Below, one piece after another: positions 15,462 through 24,114 of a stretch of 36,857 nt of DNA. The notes beneath the pieces are model-generated. The model made no database searches and was not told the origin of the DNA. It worked only from the letters and a program-made list of their open reading frames with translations. How positions within the stretch are numbered: the first letter of the stretch is position 1; every line of letters starts with the position of its first letter. The stretch spans positions 1 through 36,857 of the forward strand of contig JAGBLM010000008.1 of the NCBI GenBank assembly GCA_017635415.1. The letters are read 5' to 3'. The translations under genes were made by a program, and so were the position numbers. This stretch comes from Succinivibrio sp. Lineage in GTDB: Bacteria > Pseudomonadota > Gammaproteobacteria > Enterobacterales > Succinivibrionaceae.

Positions 15462-16550
15462 CTATGAGTTTGCTTTTTCAAACTCCTTCATGAAATCAAC
15501 CAATGCCTGCACACCTTCAATCGGCATAGCATTATACAGAGATGCTCTCATTCCCCCCAGAACCTTGTGCCCCTTCAGGCCGATAAGATGGTGTTCCTTC
15601 GCCTCTGCAAGGAACTTACTACTGAGACTATCATCTTTTAAAGTAAAGACGCAGTTAACTCTTGAGCGATCTTTAAATGCGATCACAGAACGATAGAAAT
15701 CAGTACTGTCGATATAACCGTATAAGAGTTCAGCTTTGGCAATATTGCGTTTTTCAAGTTCTAAAACCCCGCCTAATCTGTCGATCCACTGGAAAACCAG
15801 ATCTGCCATATACCAGGCAAACGTACACGGAGTATTGAATAAAGAGTCATACTGGTTCATTACTGACCAGTCAAGAATTGACGGACAATATTTACGGCTG
15901 TGCCCCAGCAGATCCTCCCTGACAATGGCAATTACCAGACCGGACGGAGCAACATTTTTCTGTACACCAAAGATAATGGCACCGAAACGGCGAACATCTA
16001 TGACACGAGTCAGAATATCCGATGACATATCGGCAATCAGTGGAACACTGCCAGTATCCGGCAGGTCAAACATTTCTATACCGTTTACAGTCTCATTGAA
16101 ACAGACATAGGCATAGGCAGCCCCTTTTGTGACCTCCATCTTCGAATAGTCTACATGATAAATACCTTCTTCATCACGGACAAGACACTCGTGGGCAACA
16201 GCCTTGCCAAAACGCTCATCACATTCCTTGAAGGCACATCTTGACCAGTGACCGGTGATAAAGTAGTCAGCAAAACCGTCCTCCGGCAGAAGATTAAGAG
16301 GAATAGCCGAAAACTGTCCCCGACCGCCTGACTGCATAAACAATACCCTGTAATTGTCAGGAATATTCATCAGTTTACGCAGCAGTTTTTCTGAATTTTT
16401 GGCAATGGCATCAAATTCCGCCCCACGGTGTGAAGCTTCGATAATACCTATCCCCATGCCATGGTAATCAAGAAATTCCTGCTGTGCAGTCGTCATAACC
16501 TCAGGCGGCAGCATGCATGGTCCTGCGGTAAAATTCCAGGTCTTACTCAT
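15462..16550 (-). CDS. serC: Phosphoserine aminotransferase
   Basis: 362 residues, the same length as E. coli SerC, counting from the ATG at 16550. A longer frame to 16649 exists but lies inside gyrA and lacks family similarity. The enzyme makes phosphoserine from 3-phosphohydroxypyruvate and glutamate (serine route) and also acts in pyridoxal phosphate synthesis. The N-terminus WNFTAGPCMLPPEV, the GGRGQF phosphate loop (75-80) and the PLP lysine K198 (GVQKNVAPSG) are all visible. Its ATG overlaps the gyrA stop (ATGAGTAA, 8 bases), which suggests coupled translation with gyrA. Confidence 0.96.
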   Translation of the reverse strand: MSKTWNFTAGPCMLPPEVMTTAQQEFLDYHGMGIGIIEASHRGAEFDAIAKNSEKLLRKLMNIPDNYRVLFMQSGGRGQFSAIPLNLLPEDGFADYFITGHWSRCAFKECDERFGKAVAHECLVRDEEGIYHVDYSKMEVTKGAAYAYVCFNETVNGIEMFDLPDTGSVPLIADMSSDILTRVIDVRRFGAIIFGVQKNVAPSGLVIAIVREDLLGHSRKYCPSILDWSVMNQYDSLFNTPCTFAWYMADLVFQWIDRLGGVLELEKRNIAKAELLYGYIDSTDFYRSVIAFKDRSRVNCVFTLKDDSLSSKFLAEAKEHHLIGLKGHKVLGGMRASLYNAMPIEGVQALVDFMKEFEKANS

Positions 16551-19431
16551 TGTCTGATCCATCCTCACTCTCTGCAGTTTCAGCTTCTGTGTCATTACTG
16601 TTCTCAGCAGGATTCTGTGCAGCAGTCGCCGAAGAGACAGCAGGTCCATTTTCCAGATCTTTTAGAGACTGTTTTTCAGCGGCACGAGCCTCTGCTGTTT
16701 TCTTGGTATTTTCAACTACATCCTCAGAAATCCCCTGAACACCTATAACATGCTCACCTTCACTTACCCTCATCAGAATATTTCCTGATGCGCCACGACT
16801 GTAAACAGAAACAGAATTCATCGGCGAACGGATCAGCACTCCGTTATCTGTAATCAGCATATATTCGGACTGGTCATCAGCTCTTACCGCACCGATAACC
16901 TCACCGATTCTGTCTGAGGAGCGCATGACATATACACCCTGACCGCCGCGGTTATGCATGGTAATTTCATGAAGATCCATTCTCTTGCCGAAGCCATTGG
17001 AACTGGCAAGAAGACACTGATGGTTCGGATCGGTTGGAGCTAAAACCATCAGCGAAACCACTTTGGCACCGTTACGCAGGCGAATTCCCTTGATAGCGCC
17101 ACTGCCACGACCTGACGGTCTTACACCCGAACCGCTGTGACGGTCGATACCGTTATCCTCACTGTCCTCAGCTGCAGTAACGTCTTCCTCAGAGTCGGTA
17201 TCTGCCCCCTCCTGCTCCTCATTTCTGTTGTAGTACTCACAGAAACGCAGCGAACGACCTTCAGAGGTAAAGAGCACGATATCGTCATCACCACCGGAAA
17301 TTTCAGCACCGATAAGTTCATCCCCTTCCTGCAGAGAAACAACCTTGATGGCACTGTCATTGGAGCGGTTTACAAAGCCCTTGAAGGCACTGAGTTTAAT
17401 CTTTTTCACGCGACCTTGTGCCGTAGCGAGGAAAATGAAGGTATCTTCATCAAATTCCGAAATCGGGAGCAGTGCGGTAATACGTTCATCTTCATCAATC
17501 TTAAACAGGTTCTGCACCGGTCTCCCTCTCCAGGTTCTGTTATCGGAGGTAGGCAGTTCAAAGACCGTGGTCACAAAGGCACGACCTTTGGAGGTGAAGC
17601 AGAACATCTTGTCATGTGTATTGGCAACCACGACATTGGTAATGTAATCCTCATCCTTGAGTTTGGCAGCAATACGCCCTTTTCCGCCGCGACGCTGACT
17701 CTCATAGGTGGCAATATCCTGATACTTGACATAACCTTCGGCGGACATGGTAACGATAACGTCCTGACGGGCTATGAGATCTGCCTTGTCAAATTTGCCT
17801 AAATCAACAGTGAAATCAGTACGGCGTTTGTCATTGTATTCGTTGCGTACGGCCTCCATCTCCTCACGGATCACCTGCCTCATGCGTTCAGGATTATTCA
17901 GAATCTCAAGGTAGCCGCGGATATTTTCAAGCAGCATCCTGTAGTCATTTCTGATTTCATCCTGAGCCAGATGGGTCAGTCGTGACAGCTGCAGAGCAAG
18001 AATGGCACGGGCCTGCTCTTCAGACAGATAGTAAACATTGCCGTGAATGCCGCGATCCTCAGGAATACCCTGCGGCAGAGAAATATTAAGACCTTCAGGT
18101 GTACGTTCGATAAGCGGGGCGATTTCAGCTGACGACCAGGCTTCATTCATCAGTCTCAGTCTGGCCTCGTCCTGATTCTGCGAACCGGTGATGAGATCGA
18201 TAACCCTCTGGATATTGGCCTTGGCCACCATCAGACCTTCATCAACATGAGCCTTGCGTCTGTCCTGACGGAGCAGATACACGGTACGGCGTGTCACCAC
18301 CTCACGGCGGAATTTGACAAACTCGGAGAGTATTTCTTTTAAAGACAGCAGACGAGGATGGTTGTTGACCAGAGCAACCATATTGATGGCAAATGAAGAC
18401 TGCAGCATGGTCTGCTGGAACAGATTATTGAGCACAGCCTCAGGATAGGCATCACGCTTAAGGTCAATGGCGATTCTGACAGGATTGTCCTTGTCAGACA
18501 GATCATTGATTTCTGCAATGCCTTCAATCTTTTTGTCCTTAACCAGAGAAGCAATCTGCTTGACGATATCTATTTTATGAACGACATATGGGATCTCATC
18601 AACATAGATGGTCTGTCGGCCGGACTTGTCTGTTTCCGTATGGGTTCTGGCACGTATTACACAGCGGCCGCGTCCGGTGGCATATGCCTGTCTGATACCG
18701 TCATTGCCCACAATAATACCGCCGGTCGGAAAATCAGGACCTGGCACGTATTTCATCAGTTCATCAAGAGTGATATCCTCATTGTCAAGAAGAGCCAGAG
18801 TGGCATTAACAATTTCGCCAAGATTATGGGTGGGAATATTGGTTGCCATACCCACGGCAATTCCAGAGGAACCGTTGACCAGAAGATTAGGGAATCTGGT
18901 TGGCAGGACCTCAGGGATCTGCTCATTGCCGTCGTAGTTCGGATAGGTGTTGACTGTATCTTTATCGATATCAGAAAGCATCATCTCGGCAATCTTGGTC
19001 ATCTTGACTTCGGTATAACGCATGGCGGCAGCGCCGTCACCGTCGATATCACCAAAGTTACCCTGACCGAAAATCAGCGGTTCACGCATGGAGAACCACT
19101 GCGACATGCGTACTATGGTTTCATATACTGCGGCATCACCGTGCGGATGGAAACGGCCGATTACGTCACCTACGATACGCGCCGACTTCTTGGTCTGACC
19201 ACTGTGCCAGACTTTTAAATCATACATATCAAAAAGCACGCGACGATGAACCGGTTTAAGACCGTCCCGTACGTCAGGCAGTGCGCGATCTACGATAACA
19301 CTCATCGCATAATCGATAAAAGACTGTTTGAGCTCGTCCTCAAGGTTTATGGTTGGGACATTGGCATTAACACTCTGAGCCGTTGCAACAATCTGCTTTT
19401 CAGTGTTCTGATTCTCACCGTTATCGGACAT
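16543..19431 (-). CDS. gyrA: DNA gyrase subunit A
   Basis: 962 residues against about 875 in E. coli. With GyrB it introduces negative supercoils. The breakage-reunion domain has the catalytic R138-Y139 (AAAMRYTE) and FGQGNFG. The GyrA box QRRGGKG is at 579-585, starting the six-bladed C-terminal domain. The quinolone-determining region reads HPHGDAAVYETIV: Ala100 takes the place of E. coli Ser83 and Glu104 that of Asp87. The extra length comes from a longer N-terminus, an acidic insertion in the C-terminal domain at about 736-768 (EEQEGADTDSEEDVTAAEDS), and a Glu/Ala-rich tail. Promoter TTGAAA-17-TAAAAT is visible upstream. It is first gene of the gyrA-serC-fadD-rnd run. Confidence 0.97.
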   Translation of the reverse strand: MSDNGENQNTEKQIVATAQSVNANVPTINLEDELKQSFIDYAMSVIVDRALPDVRDGLKPVHRRVLFDMYDLKVWHSGQTKKSARIVGDVIGRFHPHGDAAVYETIVRMSQWFSMREPLIFGQGNFGDIDGDGAAAMRYTEVKMTKIAEMMLSDIDKDTVNTYPNYDGNEQIPEVLPTRFPNLLVNGSSGIAVGMATNIPTHNLGEIVNATLALLDNEDITLDELMKYVPGPDFPTGGIIVGNDGIRQAYATGRGRCVIRARTHTETDKSGRQTIYVDEIPYVVHKIDIVKQIASLVKDKKIEGIAEINDLSDKDNPVRIAIDLKRDAYPEAVLNNLFQQTMLQSSFAINMVALVNNHPRLLSLKEILSEFVKFRREVVTRRTVYLLRQDRRKAHVDEGLMVAKANIQRVIDLITGSQNQDEARLRLMNEAWSSAEIAPLIERTPEGLNISLPQGIPEDRGIHGNVYYLSEEQARAILALQLSRLTHLAQDEIRNDYRMLLENIRGYLEILNNPERMRQVIREEMEAVRNEYNDKRRTDFTVDLGKFDKADLIARQDVIVTMSAEGYVKYQDIATYESQRRGGKGRIAAKLKDEDYITNVVVANTHDKMFCFTSKGRAFVTTVFELPTSDNRTWRGRPVQNLFKIDEDERITALLPISEFDEDTFIFLATAQGRVKKIKLSAFKGFVNRSNDSAIKVVSLQEGDELIGAEISGGDDDIVLFTSEGRSLRFCEYYNRNEEQEGADTDSEEDVTAAEDSEDNGIDRHSGSGVRPSGRGSGAIKGIRLRNGAKVVSLMVLAPTDPNHQCLLASSNGFGKRMDLHEITMHNRGGQGVYVMRSSDRIGEVIGAVRADDQSEYMLITDNGVLIRSPMNSVSVYSRGASGNILMRVSEGEHVIGVQGISEDVVENTKKTAEARAAEKQSLKDLENGPAVSSATAAQNPAENSNDTEAETAESEDGSDNE

Positions 19432-19478
19432 TAAAATATACCTTTTAAAACAAAATATTTGGCATGATTAAGCTGATA

Positions 19479-19507
19479 ATTTTAGCATTTTTGCCCATTT
19501 TTTTCAA
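19479..19507 (-). promoter_or_regulatory. Promoter of gyrA
   Basis: On the minus strand: TTGAAA (19507-19502), 17 bases, TAAAAT (19484-19479). The predicted start, near 19472, leaves a leader of about 40 bases. Confidence 0.6.
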
Positions 19508-19576
19508 TTAACGGTCATGATTTTCAGGCTTAATTCCTTATAATGAGTGGCAAATTTTCAAGCGAGGTTAAAGTCT

Positions 19577-20491
19577 ATGTGGTTTAAAAACGCCCGCATT
19601 TATAATGTTGATTATTCAGAGATAAATCATTTTTTTAAAGATGAACGTGAACTTCAGGACGCACTGGAAAGTGCCTCATTCCGTCCATGCATGGCTCAGG
19701 AGGTTTCAACCATAGGTTTTGCCCCTCTTTTCGGACCTGATTCTGCGTACTGCTTTGTCAATGGCAGTGACGTTTTCTGCCGTCTTGTGGAAGAAACCAA
19801 ACTGCTGCCGTCCTCAGTAATTAAGACCGAACTTGATGATCAGGTCAGAAAACGTGAACAGGAACTGCAGCGTCCTGTCAAGAAAACAGAGAAGGAAGCA
19901 CTGAAGACCGCAGTTTTAAATCAGCTTTTATCCAAGGCTTTTGCCACCCGTCGCGAACTTCTCGTCTGGTGTAATCCTGAACATCAGATGGTTGCCATAG
20001 GAGCAACCTCAGCCAAACGTGCAGAAAAAGCGCTGGCCATGCTGCGTCAGGCCTTTGGATCCTTTCCTGCAACAGTTCCTCAGCCACGCTGTGTTGTCGA
20101 AGACCGTATGACCTCCTGGCTTTCGCCTAAAGGCCAGCTGCCGTCAGTTCTGCAGCTTGGTACAGACACCGTGCTCAAGAGTCCTGAAGATGACGGCGGG
20201 GTTATACGCGCCTCAAGAGAGGATCTGTCATCTGACGAGATAGCCGTTCATGTTGACGCCGGCAAAGTTGCCACTGAGATTCAGGTAGTCTACGATGACA
20301 GCCTGTCCATGGTGTTGGGATCAGATCTTTCCTTAAAGCGTCTGAAACCGCTTGACCAGTATCTGGAGCGTAACCTTCCAGCCAAAAGCGAGGATGCCGC
20401 TGCCGATATTCAGGCACATCTGATTTTACAGGGGCAGCTTTTAGGCGAAGTATCAGAACTTTTAATGGAGATTTTTGACTGTGACCGTTAA
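19577..20491 (+). CDS. rdgC: Nucleoid-associated recombination protein RdgC
   Basis: 304 residues from ATG 19577 (GAGG at 19564-19567); an upstream in-frame GTG at 19547 has no such site. RdgC forms a ring-shaped dimer on double-stranded DNA and limits RecA-mediated recombination. Family landmarks: MWFKNARIYN at the start, MAQEVSTIGFAPL, KKTEKEALKTAVLNQLLSKAF, DGGVIRASREDLSSDEI and SLKRLKPLD, all in the E. coli order and spacing. It is divergent from gyrA and overlaps trhP by 11 bases, so rdgC-trhP is an operon. TATAAT at 19539-19544 is a candidate -10, without a clear -35. Confidence 0.94.
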   Translation: MWFKNARIYNVDYSEINHFFKDERELQDALESASFRPCMAQEVSTIGFAPLFGPDSAYCFVNGSDVFCRLVEETKLLPSSVIKTELDDQVRKREQELQRPVKKTEKEALKTAVLNQLLSKAFATRRELLVWCNPEHQMVAIGATSAKRAEKALAMLRQAFGSFPATVPQPRCVVEDRMTSWLSPKGQLPSVLQLGTDTVLKSPEDDGGVIRASREDLSSDEIAVHVDAGKVATEIQVVYDDSLSMVLGSDLSLKRLKPLDQYLERNLPAKSEDAAADIQAHLILQGQLLGEVSELLMEIFDCDR

Positions 20492-21734
20492 AGCACCGGA
20501 ACTTCTCGCACCTTCAGGGAGTCTTGAGCACCTGCACATGGCTTTAAATTATGGAGCCGACGCTGTCTATGCCGGAGTTCCGCGCTGGAGTCTGCGAGTA
20601 AGAGGCAACGGCTTCTCCCGCGAGGATTTTGCCGCAGGCATCAAAGAAGCTCACGATCTTGGCAGAAAGTTTTATGCGGTGCTCAATGTCATTCCTCATG
20701 CCCGTCGTACCGACTCTTTCCTGCCTGCTCTTGATGAAGTTGCCGCACTTAAGCCTGATGCATTTATCATGGCGGATCCGGGCCTTATTGATACGGTTAT
20801 TGAGCGTCACCCCCAGATCCCTGTTCATCTTTCTGTCCAGGCCAATACCGTCAATCCGCTGACTGTCAAATTCTGGCAGAAGATAGGCGTTTCAAGATGT
20901 ATTCTGGCAAGAGAACTTTCCTTAGGTGAAATAGAAATTATCCGCAATGAATGTCCTGATATGGAACTTGAGGTTTTTGTCCACGGGGCATTATGCATTG
21001 CCGTATCGGGACGCTGTCTAATTTCAGGGCTTCTCGCGCGCAGAGACGCCAATCTTGGCGCCTGTAACAATTCCTGCCGCTGGAATTTTAATACCCGCAA
21101 TATCAGGTGCCTGACCGCGGAGATAGAGGATGACTTCAATCACCCCGGGGAATGGATGACGCTCGAGGAGGATTCTCACGGTTCATATCTTATGAACTCA
21201 AAAGATCTCTGTGCCCTAAGTGTAATAGACAGACTCATAAAAATCGGCGTGGACTCCCTGAAGATTGAGGGAAGGTCACGCTCTCCATTCTATGCCGGTA
21301 TCGTCTCCCGTGCCTATCGCCTTGCCATTGATGCCGTCATCAAAGGTGAGGCTGTTCCTGACGAATCGTACAGTCTTGTCAACTCCATCATGGCACGTGA
21401 CTACACCACTGCACTTTTAGAACCTCACCGTCCCGATGAGACTCAGGATTATGAAACCAATACCCCGAAAAGAGGTACTCTTGAAATCGTCGGAAAAATC
21501 ATCAGTCAGGATGTTAATAACATTATGACTGTTGAGGTTAAGAATCATTTTGAATCAGGCAGCAAGCTGGTGGTTTCAACACCTCAGGGTCTGATACCAC
21601 TAGATGCCTCAACTCTTCGTGACCTTAAAGGCAATCCTCTTGAGGTCGCCAAAGGTTCCGGATGGACAGTAACTCTCAGGGCAGACAGACGGTTTGATCT
21701 CTCAACTGCTGTTCTTCTGAGGAAGGATGACTGA
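20481..21734 (+). CDS. trhP: tRNA U34 hydroxylation protein TrhP (peptidase U32 family)
   Basis: 417 residues from GTG 20481, ten bases after GGAG at 20467-20470; a TTG at 20475 is a less likely start. It matches E. coli YegQ/TrhP, which with prephenate-derived chemistry forms 5-hydroxyuridine at tRNA position 34. The U32 signature is complete: EVFVHGALCIAVSGRCLIS, with cysteines at about 172, 179, 195 and 199 that may bind an iron-sulfur cluster. Other blocks: PELLAPSGSLEHL, ADAVYAGVPRWSLRVR, MNSKDLCAL and LKIEGRSRS. RlhA (a 23S rRNA hydroxylase) is the main paralogue, but the length and start favour TrhP. It is the second gene after rdgC. Confidence 0.88.
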   Translation: MTVKAPELLAPSGSLEHLHMALNYGADAVYAGVPRWSLRVRGNGFSREDFAAGIKEAHDLGRKFYAVLNVIPHARRTDSFLPALDEVAALKPDAFIMADPGLIDTVIERHPQIPVHLSVQANTVNPLTVKFWQKIGVSRCILARELSLGEIEIIRNECPDMELEVFVHGALCIAVSGRCLISGLLARRDANLGACNNSCRWNFNTRNIRCLTAEIEDDFNHPGEWMTLEEDSHGSYLMNSKDLCALSVIDRLIKIGVDSLKIEGRSRSPFYAGIVSRAYRLAIDAVIKGEAVPDESYSLVNSIMARDYTTALLEPHRPDETQDYETNTPKRGTLEIVGKIISQDVNNIMTVEVKNHFESGSKLVVSTPQGLIPLDASTLRDLKGNPLEVAKGSGWTVTLRADRRFDLSTAVLLRKDD

Positions 21735-21741
21735 TGAATGA

Positions 21742-21764
21742 GCTGCTCTGCGCTGCAGAGCAGC
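21742..21764. terminator. Hairpin between convergent trhP and the cyclase operon
   Basis: A perfect 10-bp stem GCTGCTCTGC/GCAGAGCAGC with a three-base loop. No T run follows on either strand, so its strength as terminator is uncertain. Confidence 0.5.
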
Positions 21765-21793
21765 GGACTAAAGATAAGTCTTCAGAACTGCAT

Positions 21794-22972
21794 CTAGCGG
21801 GCGCTCATTTTCTCCTGCTCTTTGTAGTACCGCCGCTTATTCAGATACATACGCCGGTCAGCCTCATCCAAAAACGCCTGAGCAGTTGTAAAACTGCTGT
21901 TATACATGACATAACCGACTGAAACGGAGAGTTTATAGGGAACCTTTGCCAGTCTGTCTACTGCCCTGACTACTCTTTGGATCTCTGTTTTAATTTTTTC
22001 AGCCAGAACCTCATCACATTTTGGAATCACCAGAACAAATTCATCACCGCCATAACGACTCAGAAAACATCTGCGTTTTCTTGAAACCTTTGAGAGCACA
22101 AAGCTAATAAGTCTGATTGCCCTGTCTCCTTCAGCATGTCCGAAATTGTCATTGATAGTCTTAAAACCGTTGATATCCAGAAACATCAGACAGGGGTGCT
22201 GTTGTATTTCTCTGGACGACAGACAGCGATCAAGATAAAAACCAAGTTCGCTCCTGTTGCTAAGACCGGTCAGATAGTCGGTACTGATATTTCTTTTCAT
22301 CAGTACAAGATAAATAAAAAACAGCACCAGAGTCATGCCCTGCGTAAAAAACGAGGTCTGGTTTGCTATATCGTAGATGCCACAGAGGACTGGAATAATA
22401 GTACTGATCAGAATCAATGCCATGTAATTGGAAATGGCTCCAGATTTTTTTTCCTGTTCTATGATACTGGAAACAGGATCAATCATCATACAGGAGACAT
22501 AAAACAGGAAAGAGACAAGCAGACACCACATCAGATTACCGGGAGATGGCAGCCCCATTGCGTTTCTCATCACCACGGTGTCGTTGAAAAGCGACGACAT
22601 AATCAGCGCTGAACTCAGCCAGAACGGTATCGAATAAAGAACAAACAGAAACACGGAGGACATGCGCTGTGGGAAAAAAAGCACCGTCTGTTTCAGAAAA
22701 ATAGAATAGACAAGATAATTAAAAACCAGCAGATAAAGCAGAATAAAAAAAATGTCGACACCGATAAGATAATGCGGCAGCTTACCTATACACAGCAATT
22801 CATAAGCAATGTGGGCAAGCATATCCACTGCCGTCAGGACTACCATCTTGACAACAATATTCTTGAAAAAGAACATGATAGAGCCTGTATATCTTCTGGC
22901 TCTTATATAACAGAACCACAGAAGAACAAAACAGATAACACTGCACTCTAGGTAGATGAGTAAAGATCTCAT
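21794..22972 (-). CDS. Membrane diguanylate cyclase (GGDEF), third of three
   Basis: 392 residues. About seven hydrophobic segments occupy 1-225; the GGDEF domain follows (DYLTGLSNR at 232-240, FLDINGFKTINDNFGH, RYGGDEFV with GGDEF at 308-312, SVSVGY). It would make cyclic di-GMP from two GTP at the inner membrane. The product-inhibition site (RxxD five residues before GGDEF) is absent: that place reads RKRR. The membrane part is not one I can name; it may sense a ligand or membrane state. Its ATG overlaps the stop of the preceding cyclase by four bases (ATGA), so it is translationally coupled and last in the operon. Confidence 0.88.
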   Translation of the reverse strand: MRSLLIYLECSVICFVLLWFCYIRARRYTGSIMFFFKNIVVKMVVLTAVDMLAHIAYELLCIGKLPHYLIGVDIFFILLYLLVFNYLVYSIFLKQTVLFFPQRMSSVFLFVLYSIPFWLSSALIMSSLFNDTVVMRNAMGLPSPGNLMWCLLVSFLFYVSCMMIDPVSSIIEQEKKSGAISNYMALILISTIIPVLCGIYDIANQTSFFTQGMTLVLFFIYLVLMKRNISTDYLTGLSNRSELGFYLDRCLSSREIQQHPCLMFLDINGFKTINDNFGHAEGDRAIRLISFVLSKVSRKRRCFLSRYGGDEFVLVIPKCDEVLAEKIKTEIQRVVRAVDRLAKVPYKLSVSVGYVMYNSSFTTAQAFLDEADRRMYLNKRRYYKEQEKMSAR

Positions 22973-24093
22973 GCAGCGTCCGTCACTTTTCTCTTGTCAA
23001 GATACATCTTTTCCTCAGCAACCTTCATCACCTCAAGAATGTCATTACATTTACTTGGAATTCGTGCATAGCCAACACTGATTCTCAGATCATAGGGATC
23101 ATGAATCTCACTGCATCTGCTTAAGATAGCAGCTCTCAGTCTCTGTATGTAATTGTCCACCTCTTCACTGTCAGACACAGTGATGATGGTTACAAATTCA
23201 TCACCGCTTATTCTGCTGTTGAATGCCTTCAATCCATAATCCGCACTGCGCAGGGAATCGGCGACAATCTTTAAGGCTTTATCACCCTCACTGTGACCGT
23301 AACTATCGTTGATAGACTTGAAGTTATCAACATCGATGAAGAGCAGAAACGACTCAGTATGACGGGAAATCCCCCCGATAAAGTTCTCCCTGAAAAAAAG
23401 ATCGAGTCTGCTGCGGTTATTGAGTCTTGTCAGAGAATCAAGTGAAATGCGACTCTCCTGCACACTGATGAAGTAATAGAGCATGGAAATGGTGGCAAAT
23501 ATGCATATCACAGGGAGATGAGTGTAGTACTGTACCAGAGCGGAAATAACATCAGAAAGCGTAAGAAAACAGATAAACGCAGCAATCTTACGTAATTTGT
23601 ACTCCCTTACTCCGAAATAGGTTTTCAGGCAGATTATCATAGCCACAGTAGAGAAAAGTAAACCACAGGACATCAGCAGCAAAAAATGCGAACCAAGATA
23701 CAGTCTGCCGCTTCTTCCGACAACAATAAATATTTCCCTGCCCGATGCCCACAGGACAAAACAGAAAAAACAGATCAGCAGCATATTTGTAATGGTGTAG
23801 ACTTTACGCTTCAGGCGGAACCCGCTGTTTAGGCGGTGGGAAACATAGAAAAACCAGATATATGACATACAGCTGGCACAGCAGATGAATAAGGCCAGAC
23901 TGAACTGAACTATCCTGCGGTAACCTTCGACACTGGCAACACTCATGATAAATTCGGACAGACACATAAAAACTATGGACCACGAGTCCCAGCGGAACAG
24001 ACGCGAGAGGTCGTCGTTCTGCCCCATAAGACTTACTATCATGCCCAACGTGACAGTCAGACACAAAATGTCAACGACATAATAAGGCGACAT
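22969..24093 (-). CDS. Membrane GGDEF-domain protein with SGDEF motif, second of three
   Basis: 374 residues with about seven membrane segments in 1-208 and a GGDEF domain at 215-370. The active-site loop reads RISGDEFV: SGDEF at 296-300 in place of GGDEF. The other cyclase features are kept (DSLTRLNNR, FIDVDNFKSINDSYGHSEGD, ISVGYA). Some SGDEF proteins are active cyclases, others bind GTP or act as regulators, so activity is uncertain. There is no RxxD at the usual inhibition-site spacing. It follows the first cyclase after 21 bases and overlaps the third by four. The ribosome binding site is poor (AGGT very near the ATG), which suggests dependence on upstream translation. Confidence 0.85.
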   Translation of the reverse strand: MSPYYVVDILCLTVTLGMIVSLMGQNDDLSRLFRWDSWSIVFMCLSEFIMSVASVEGYRRIVQFSLALFICCASCMSYIWFFYVSHRLNSGFRLKRKVYTITNMLLICFFCFVLWASGREIFIVVGRSGRLYLGSHFLLLMSCGLLFSTVAMIICLKTYFGVREYKLRKIAAFICFLTLSDVISALVQYYTHLPVICIFATISMLYYFISVQESRISLDSLTRLNNRSRLDLFFRENFIGGISRHTESFLLFIDVDNFKSINDSYGHSEGDKALKIVADSLRSADYGLKAFNSRISGDEFVTIITVSDSEEVDNYIQRLRAAILSRCSEIHDPYDLRISVGYARIPSKCNDILEVMKVAEEKMYLDKRKVTDAA

Positions 24094-24114
24094 ACCTGTT
24101 CACAGTTTAATCTA

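Noticed and set aside
17137..17802. 221-codon open frame on the plus strand opposite gyrA
   Set aside because: It is antisense to a strongly conserved part of gyrA, has no family match that I can see and no ribosome binding site; long shadow frames are common opposite such genes.
18577..19218. 213-codon plus-strand frame opposite gyrA
   Set aside because: Same reason: antisense shadow of the conserved breakage-reunion domain.
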